Shown here: positions 56,621 to 64,000 of the stretch, piece after piece
Layout: each line of letters begins with the position of its first letter
How positions within the stretch are numbered: position 1 is the stretch's first letter
Assembly: GCA_029876055.1 (NCBI GenBank)
Contig: CM056875.1
Span: 1,364,001 to 1,428,000, forward strand
Length of the DNA stretch: 64,000 nt
DNA from: Madurella fahalii
Lineage: Eukaryota > Ascomycota > Sordariomycetes > Sordariales
Direction of reading: 5' to 3'
The notes under the pieces: generated by a model
Seen by the model: only the letters and a program-made list of their open reading frames with translations
Told to the model about the DNA's origin: nothing
Database searches by the model: none
Program-made: the position numbers and the translations under genes

Positions 56621-57417
56621 CAACAGCAACGAACCTCGCTCCCGCCCGGGGTGGTCGAGCCGACGGAATGGATCAAGAACGCGGGCCCGCTGCAGATCGA
56701 GCCCAAGGTCTGGCTCGCCAACGAGCGCACCTTCCTCAAGTGGCAGCACATCTGCGTCCTGCTCGGCGGGCTCGCCGTCAGCCTGTACTCGGCCGGCGGC
56801 GGGCAGGGCAACCTGGTCGCGCAGGGGATGGGGGCGGCCTTCATCGGCATCGCGGCGTTTGCGGGCGGCTGGAGCTGGTGGGCTCTGAACCGCCGGCGCG
56901 AGATGATTGTCGCGAGGAGCGGCAAGGACTTTGATTTTATGGGCGGGCCTCTGATGGTTAGTGCCGCGTTGATGGTGGCGTTAGTGGTGAATTTTGTTTT
57001 CGCGGTAAGTGGGCTTTTTTTTTCCTTTTTCTTTTTCTTTTTCTTTCTTTTTTTTTTTCCTTCCTTTTCTTCTTCCTTTTCTTCTTCCTTTTCTTCTTCC
57101 TTTTCTTCTTCCTTTTCTTCTTCCTTTTCTTCTTCCTTTTCTTCTTCCTTTTCTTCTTCCTTTTCTTCTTCCTTTTCTTCTTCCTTTTCTTCTTCCTTTT
57201 CTTCTTCCTTTTCTTCTTCCTTTTCTTCTTCCTTTTCTTCTTCCCCCCCTTGTCCAACCTTTCCTTGTTGAAGTCCGTGGTGCGGTGTGGTAAGACGGCG
57301 GATGCTAACTGTTCGCAGTACCGGAAGGCGTTTGCGACGGAAGGATCTGGTGGGATGGGGTTGGTGGTAGGGGCGAATGGGAGTGGGATTGAGAGGGAGA
57401 TGGGGGAGTTACGGTGA
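54656..57417 (+). CDS. VTC4: VTC4, vacuolar polyphosphate polymerase
   Basis: Catalytic subunit of the vacuolar transporter chaperone complex; makes polyphosphate from ATP at the vacuole membrane and moves it inside. Two exons, 54656-57004 and 57319-57417, 815 residues. Residues 1-150 form an SPX domain (MRFGKTLRQSVYAPWKDKYI, NYTGFLKIVKKHDRK), which senses inositol pyrophosphates. Residues about 210-510 form the tunnel domain with KFWVHPDNLLEVKTYILR, SLRLRWYGHL, FAIKEKYIKPFLDGEYK and VLEIKLKED, the basic strands that hold polyphosphate. A Thr/Ala/Gln-rich linker with 15 glutamines (56585-56629) comes before three membrane helices near the end, ending in NFVFA / YRKAFATEG. Intron 57005-57318 is 314 nt and repeat-filled. 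The residue roles are from the yeast Vtc4 family and are by analogy. Confidence 0.95.
57014..57251 (+). repeat. Pyrimidine tract with exact 12-bp repeat in the VTC4 intron
   Basis: 238 consecutive C/T bases start just after the GTAAGT donor. Within it ttccttttcttc repeats 15 times without change (57061-57240). It ends in a C7 run, then normal sequence with branch site gctaac and acceptor at 57318. Confidence 0.93.
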
Positions 57418-59746
57418 TGGATTGCCGCGGGGCCTGTGGGATAAGGGGTGCTAGTATGTCGGTCTGCTGAGGGCATGTTGTAAGGAAGTGAAGAATAGGG
57501 AGATTGTTATGTCTAGTTTACGGGGGGCACTGTTGGTGAAGTGAATGATATCCATGGCCGGAAGGACTTGGGTTTCCTCGTTGTTGGGTCTACGGTTTGA
57601 GCATTGCTGGCTGGGAGAGCACCATAGGTAGATTGTATGGATGTATTCGGATTAAGCGGCTGCATGAGGCTCCCACCGTGTTTCTTTTCTTGTTTAAGGG
57701 GCGAGGCGCGGCAATTTGATGGGCCTTGTGGAAGTATGCCATTTGGGACCGGACTGGGATTTAACAGGTTTGCCATTGCCCTGTCTCGAGAGACTTTGCC
57801 CATCATCTAGGATAAGGCCTGGGCTGTTGTGGTTCGTGCGCCAGTATTGTTAACGGCTGAATTTCATGGGTGGATTTGGGCTGCAAAGAAGGACACAGTG
57901 ACATTGCCAATCTAGTCGAGGCAGGAGAGCATGTCGAGTTGGTAAACAACTGGGGGAGGGGATCCAATGGCAGTCAGATGTTATGGAAGTGGATTACTTT
58001 TGCCTCAGGGACCCGGGCCATCGATACGGGAGTCCTATGACTTCCTAGTTCAAAACGCACCCAACAGACGATACCCCTCCGTTGACTGTCAACAGGGCGA
58101 GCCGGTGAGCTCTCTGTTTCTTCGATCTATGCGTGCTCTCCGTTCATGTCGGTAACTGTACCTCTCCATTCCCTGCGATTCTTGATGCGGACCTCCTGGC
58201 TCCCGATTCTTACTTCCGATTTTCTACTGCCTTTCTCGCTTTTTTTCAGGACTTTCCTTCCGATTTTGTTTTCTTTTTCTCATATCCTTCCCGCACTCTC
58301 TTTCCATCTAATTACGCTATCTATCATTTATTTATTATATTCCCCTTTCCATCGCTACACCACTACGCCTCCAAATGCATTCATCTAAGTCACTACCACC
58401 CGCGCTGCGGCCCACGTAAAATGCCTCCGTAGCCGGACATCTCGAGACGTGACCTTCAGTCCTGTCTGTCCTACTGCACACGGAGACACAGAGACGCATA
58501 GCAAAACAAAACAAGGTGTGGCGTAGGTTCACGACGCTGTACTGTCGTGCAAGCCACACCAGTCAATCGGTTCTTGGGAATAATTCCCTGTGTATCGTTC
58601 GTTCACCCTTGCCAGCAGTGTGGTATCATCACTGCCGCTGGATTGGAATGAGAAAGAGGACAGCAGAGACGGGCTGCAGCTACTTCTCTATGGGGTGATA
58701 CGGTGGGGTTCCTGGCACACTTAGAACCTTGGAGTTATTGTCCGGGGCGGATACGAGAAAGACATCTAGTTGCTGGAGCAGCCGCAGAGTGTGGTGTTCG
58801 AACTGCTCTTTCGCCCGGTATGTCTGGATTCGGTCCGGTAAGGGTAGCTCGGTTGTGTGCGTGTAACCCCCTCGGGCTAATGGCGGGTTTTTTTGTCGTG
58901 ATTCTAGGTGGCCCTGTGGCACGTTCTATAGGTGTTACATTGGTTACTCAGTAGGGCGTACTGGGATGCTGATGGGTAGCTAAGAACGCCTCTCACTCGA
59001 ACCGGCTTGTGACTGACAAGCAATGGTATGAGGTTTCCGGTGTTCAAGCGAGACCGAGTAGAGGTGTTTGCGTGGGCCCAAGCATAGAAGTAGACGGTGC
59101 CAGGTTGCCCAGGGTGAAATATCTCCCTTCTTGATAGAGCCCACGGGACCTCAAGTCGACATTGAGAGAGATGCCACTCGCCCCATCCAATGACTCGAGA
59201 CGCACATTGCCAATGCAGGCGAGTCATAGATTCCAACACCTCCTTGGCTGGTTCTCCAGGGAGAACCCGAAAATTTCTCTGAACTCAATGAAACACGGGA
59301 CACAACAGCAACAAAACACGCCACATCCCAAGTTCTCGGCACAGTACCCGCCGCGGTGGACGGGTGTCTGCATAGCTCAGTATCGGGTGACATGTGACGG
59401 GCGCTTCATGAGAAAAAAAGGGCCAGGTCAGATGTGAGATACTCGTATCAGTGACATGGCGAAAGGTACAATACGAAGTCGTGATGATCATCGCCGTCAT
59501 GTGGCTCATCTGTCTATCGAATGGGGCAAAAAGGGGTGGGAGTCCACTTTACCGGGTACGGAGCGAACGGCGGCCACATGATGGGCATCTCTCTGATACG
59601 ACTTCACAGTCTGTTACGTATCCGGGAAACCGGCAAGGGCAAGACAATGCGAGTTATTTTTTATTCAGAAGGGAAATGAAAACTGCCGTTGTCTCGACAG
59701 TGTAGACGAAGTGATTCTCTCTTTAACCAGGCATTTCTCCGGCAAG

Positions 59747-59775
59747 ATGTCTGAGACTCAACATCAGCCAGGCCG
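59747..59775 (+). other. Possible first coding exon or upstream ORF
   Basis: ATG with nine following codons (MSETQHQPG) then CCG/GTGAGT, a consensus donor. I could not find a downstream exon whose phase and content convince: the acceptors tried at about 59876, 59890 and 59920 either break phase or give unsupported peptides. It may be the 5' exon of an unknown short gene or chance. Confidence 0.2.
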
Positions 59776-62700
59776 GTGAGTACTTTGCTCGCTTATCTGC
59801 TGCCTGCCCGGACTGTCCCATCTGGGATCTGATTTGTCCATTTCCCCCATGTGGTTCTGGGCCCTGCGTATTCGGCAGTGTCGCCTACAGCCACTGTGTC
59901 GTCCTCGCCCTCCCAGGAAGACGATGGGGGTTTTATATCGTCGTACACGGGTGCATGTACGGCCATTGTGCTACTTCACTATCCCTCTGCCTGCTCGCCT
60001 AGTCTCCGCATTCCGGACGTTGTCCGGCTATGACGGTACACGCTTAGTTCAATCGCGGCGGTATCCGCATCATGGGTAGTATTACCTGTCCGGGCCACAC
60101 CCCGGCATCCCGTCAAGGCAGAGACCGACCTCGAAGCGGGTGCCGACAGCGGAAGGTGACCCATCCTTTTCTTTTAGCTGATTACGACGGCATGCCCAAG
60201 CCGCACAAGCGCATGCAGCTGGGACTGTTGGCCTGCACTGTTCGTGAAGCAGAAGCGGTTTGTCGGATGGATTGATTGCACTTGGCACTTGGCGCTTGGC
60301 ATGGCGGCTGCTGGATCGAATCCATGAATCGCGATGGCGATGTTGCTTGTTGCACACACATCGAGAAGGGTTGCCAGAGAATGAGGGTGCGACGGAGCGA
60401 GTGCAATCCCGCGCTTCTTCCGGCTTTTCGCAGCGCCCTGCAATTCAAAAGCCGAGCGAGGAGGAGGGATATATAGCGAAGGGACGAGGCGGGATGTGGC
60501 GAGAGCGACCCTACATTCCCGGGTTATTCGATCAGATCGATCCGAGAACCTCGACGGCTCATTCCACTCTTGGACCCGAGGTGGGCAAAGCCAGCTCCGC
60601 GGACCGGATAATATCAGGCTGTATCCGCGCGTGTGCGGTCTTTTGTCTCAGCAATGTTGCTATGATGCTTCTAGGTGGCAAAAGGGGGTAAAAAAAAGGT
60701 GGGGGGAGGAAGAGCTGCGGGTTTCCTTGCTACGTGTTGTTGCGTCGGGTGTGGTCGCCCGGTCCACGGTGTGACTCGCGGTTCACCCACCGACCGAACT
60801 GGTGGGATGGATGCCTTCTCTTCGTGTTATGTATAGGACGCACGGCATACACGCAGAGCTGCAGCGCTGGGGCGATGCAAGCTCGGTGTCAGAACGCGGG
60901 GCGCATGGGCCTATGGAGTCAGTCGTTTAGTTTTGGCAGGAAACCACATGGTATTGACTGGCGGATGACAACGGAGCTGCCAGAGCTTGACGGTGCATCC
61001 CCGTTTCGCCGTCATTGTTGGTTCATCGCTCAAAGGGATGGGTCCAGCTTTGTTTCCTGAATGTCAAACTCGACGTCAAAGAGACCGCCGGCTTGGAACC
61101 GAGTCGGTCGCCTTGCCACAACAGCACGACAAAGCCCCCCGGGCACTCGGCACTGGGCCTGGTGACCCTTCGCCAGGTGGCCATTTCTCTTTTGTGCTGT
61201 AAGGTAGTGGCGGGAATTGCCGTGGATGGGCGTTGCGACGGTGATTCGGCTGGCGTTGGATGTTCCGTCATTCGTCCTAGGTTTCAAAACATCCGGACAT
61301 GATTATTGTTACAGTCTAGATACCTCAGCACTGATCCTGTCCGGCAGGGCAAAGACTCTTGGTCAGTGTCAATAACATGCGAGATTGATTGCAAGTCCAC
61401 AGTGCGTGTTGCCGATGCCGCCCCGCAAACGTGTGCTTGGGAGGGTGCACGGTTCAGGGCTTTCCTTTGCCATGGGACGGGATGCTCTGATGGGAGGCTG
61501 CGAGCTCGGAAACAAGTGGCGCCAGACGGGTGGGTGGCAGGGAGGGCGCAGCAAGCAATCGAGCCCCAAAAATGGGCCACTGTTGAAGCTGTCCAGAAAG
61601 CTGGTCGCTGCAGTGCAACCCGTCGCCAAGCGACGGCCTGGGAAACCCCTGATTCAGCTTTTCGTTCATCAAGGCGCTTGCGGCATCGCATCAAACACGA
61701 CGTCACGCCGCGAGGAAGCTGCCCTGACACGCCGTTGAAAAGCCTTTCTCACCATCTTGGTGCGCACGCGGCCTTGGGGGCTTGGCGTCGGGGCGTGCAG
61801 CGCACAGGGTGCGCCTGAACCTGGTTACCGAAGCTCTCTGCCCGCGAGGCCTTGTATTGCACGTTCCGGAACCACAGGCTGAAGGGAAATAAAGGGACCG
61901 CCAACAGTGTGTCAACGGCACGCCTGGAAGCTCCCTGGAAGCTGCGGCCGTTCTTCGGCATCAGTCAAACCGGGGCGTTTGCACCTGGAAGCCTGCGGGA
62001 CGGCAGACACCCCCCTCCCCTCCCCCCTGGGCCGGGGGTTATATTCCTTTTTTGCAAGATTGTGGCTGGCAGCAGGCCAGCCAGCCCCGAGCGTTTTCGG
62101 TCACTGGGCGTGGCTAGCGGACAATTCTGCAACGCCAGAGTCGCATTGGCGTCTGTGATCTTCAGTCTATCGGATCTCGCGAGACACGCCACACGACGGG
62201 AATGCATGGTTCCATGGTTCGTCGTGGTGACCGTTGACTTTCTTGTTTCTTTTATTGCAGAGGCGTCCAAGGCAAGGAATTGCAGTCGCAGAAGGGCAGC
62301 TCGCCGGTTTTCGGGAGTTCACCCACTGCGGGAGGAGTCAGACGGCTGACCAACCTCGCACGAAGAACCACGGTCCGGCGGCCAGTTGTGAACGCTCCGG
62401 GGGATGGTCTGGGCCACAAGAAGAGCAAGACCGCGGCAGAACCTGAACCCTGGATCAAAAAGAGTGGGGGCCACTCCATCTGACCAACAGGAACTCGCCC
62501 ACCGGGCGTCCAGCAAGGGCCTCGTGGGGCGGAGAAACGGCATTAGGCCCGGACGGGAAGTACGCCTAGGGCCCCTGCCACCCCTTGCCCGCACGCTTGC
62601 ACTGTCCTGGGGCACAGTCTGCTCCACCTTTCCGCTGGGCCGGGAAGCGACCTCGTCCAGTCAGAAGTGGAACCGCCCACGCTAGTGATTTGTCAAGCCA

Positions 62701-63508
62701 GACCGTTATCCGGGTTGCACCGTGCAATATTCCCTGTAGGCCTACTGTGCTCCCAGAGCAAAGCAGAGCGGAATGATCACCGCAAACTGGGGGTGGCCTC
62801 CACTCCCAGATGCAACTGGGATGCACGGGCTGTGACATTGCGCCCACGTTCATTTCCAGTCCCCTGCCTTCTCCCTTCCATCTTACTAGGCATGCCGATT
62901 TTCCTCTCTCCCTCTATTCCTTCTCTCAGTGTGTCCAGTCCCCTTTTGCATCACGGGTCTGCCACAGCACTTCGACCGCGCGCGACCGAGATTCGCGGCC
63001 CAGTTTGGCACAATTCGCCCCGGAGTGCTGGCTACGGCGACCGGCAGAGCGGCAGAGCGGCAGCACCGGTCCACTGGCTGAGACGATTCGACGAACGACG
63101 CAGAGCGCTACCAATCTGACAGCCCGCCCAATCGCAGCAGAGCACTGGATCCGACTGTGCTCTCTCAGCAACCCGTCACTCTGGTTTCTGGGTCCTCTCC
63201 TCCCCTCCACTCCAACCCTCCAGCAAATCCACCCGACCCAGCATCCCGCTTGACTCTTCGTTCTCTTGTTCAAACAAACTTGGCCGAACAGGACATCCGG
63301 AAGCCGCCCATCGAGTCGCCGATAAAGGAAAACTCGACCCGGGGGATCTTAATTGGACGTGGACATTTTCCCTTCATTTTTGGACGTCTTTGTCGGGGAC
63401 TCGGGGAATCTGGTCGAGCGGCGATTGTGGGTTTTTTTTCTTCTTTCTGTTTGTTTGCTTCTTTTTGATCGGTCCCAAAGTATTTTGCAGCATTCTCGCA
63501 TCTACTGG

Positions 63509-63658
63509 GTAAGTGGCAACGGCGAATGCGCGCTATCTTTGCATCTGCACCTTGTCATCCGCACTGGATTCTCGCACCGGCGGGCACCAGAGCTGCAACT
63601 TATTGCGACATTCCGACCGAGCGTCTTGATGCACGCCAGCGCTGACACATCTGTCTAG
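63509..63658 (+). other. Probable leader intron of the velvet gene
   Basis: GTAAGT at 63509, a GCTGAC branch site at 63641-63646 and a CTAG acceptor at 63655-63658 define a 150-nt intron in the untranslated leader, 87 bases before the ATG. All three signals are consensus for this genome. Confidence 0.45.
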
Positions 63659-63745
63659 CGCCTGTCAAACCTGTCAAGTCATATCAGAGTGGCTCCAGAC
63701 CATCGATCCGACAAAGTTCCAGCTCGAGTGTGAGAATTGAGCACC

Positions 63746-64000
63746 ATGGGCGCACCAGTTGTCGCGTCCGCCGGACACATCATTCCGGCACTCGATGCCG
63801 ACCCCGGCATGCAGCCGGCCATTGTGCACCGGGACACCAAGGGCGGCCGGAGACTTTGGTATGTCCTAAAGGTCATCCAGCAGCCCGAGCGTGCCAGAGC
63901 GTGCGGTTCGGGTCCCAAATGTGAGTTGAACATGTCCCCGAGACATTCGACCAAACGCCGTATCTAACACCTCTTCGCAGCATCGGCCGACCGCCGCCCC
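63746..64000 (+). CDS. Velvet-family developmental regulator, 3' part outside window
   Basis: Transcription factor of the velvet family (VosA/VelB/VelC/VeA), which controls sporulation and secondary metabolism in fungi. Two exons are visible, 63746-63920 and 63981-64000, giving 65 residues to the window end. The N-terminus MGAPVVASAGHIIPALDADP is not conserved. The start of the velvet domain is clear: LWYVLKVIQQPERARACGSG, then PK/SSADRRP, where a 60-nt intron falls. Family members have this QQPERAR/ACG pattern followed by RRPxxPPP. The ACGSGPKSSADRRP version looks most like the VelC/VosA type, not the classical VelB (MCGFGDKDRRP) or VeA, but only 65 residues are seen so I do not name it. Confidence 0.85.

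Larger units (their letters stand above)
57418..63745. other. 6.3-kb region upstream of the velvet gene
   Basis: No gene I can support. It starts with the VTC4 3' region. A T-rich pyrimidine stretch lies at 58190-58330, a TATA-like tatatag at 60470-60476, and a CT-rich stretch at 62860-62940, possibly a start-site region of the velvet gene. A short frame with a good splice donor lies at 59747. Long upstream regions are common for fungal developmental regulators. Confidence 0.5.

Noticed and set aside
56958..57476. Minus-strand frame with KKRKKKRK repeats
   Set aside because: Translation of the 12-bp intronic repeat in VTC4; not a gene.

Overview
The window looks like nuclear DNA of a filamentous ascomycete, most likely a Sordariomycete (Sordariales/Chaetomiaceae-like). 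Genes are GC-rich and hold short GT-AG introns of about 50-150 nt with CTAAC/CTGAC branch sites. Intergenic spacers are long and use both strands. The proteins are those of a fungal core genome (Rho GTPase, PHO80-type cyclin, VTC4, NADH-type glutamate synthase, a velvet regulator). I found no tRNA, rRNA, CRISPR array, transposon or viral gene. I rebuilt all exon-intron models by hand from splice signals, reading frame and remembered family features, so each is a prediction.

Layout. 1-5 kb: the 5' part of a mitochondrial ribosomal protein uL24m gene (-), a Rho1-type GTPase (+) and a 29-residue cysteine-rich, metallothionein-like peptide (-). 6-10.4 kb: an AVT2-like amino-acid transporter (-) and a GPI-type aspartic protease (-). 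12.9-19.3 kb: a prenyltransferase-alpha-repeat protein (-), GET1 (+), an unrecognised polytopic membrane protein (+) and the Golgi golgin RUD3 (-). 20.3-26.8 kb: NOP15 (-), an unrecognised 787-residue protein (+) and an opsin-related protein lacking the retinal lysine (-). 29-42 kb: GID5/VID28 armadillo protein (-), PREG/PHO80-type cyclin (+), EMC10 (+), histone chaperone CHZ1 (+), SNARE BET1 (+) and APC15/MND2 (-). 46.8-57.4 kb: glutamate synthase GLT1 (+) and polyphosphate polymerase VTC4 (+). The last 6 kb are almost free of coding sequence and lead into the first exon of a velvet-family regulator (+) that runs off the end.

The genes do not form a metabolic cluster. Several serve the early secretory pathway (GET1, EMC10, BET1, RUD3), two serve phosphate handling (PREG and VTC4) and two serve ubiquitin-dependent proteolysis (GID5 and APC15). 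I read this as ordinary gene mixing.

The strongest unusual signals are: (1) long sense-strand pyrimidine repeat tracts directly after the 5' splice site in introns of AVT2, GLT1 and VTC4, the GLT1 one splitting the codons of its iron-sulfur motif; (2) one-base frame breaks at cytosine homopolymers in GLT1 and probably GID5, which look like assembly errors; (3) probable leader introns upstream of GLT1 and of the velvet gene; (4) an in-frame, stop-free EMC10 intron; (5) an unusual farnesyl-type CAAX end on the Rho1-like GTPase. I did not find a convincing new multigene system.
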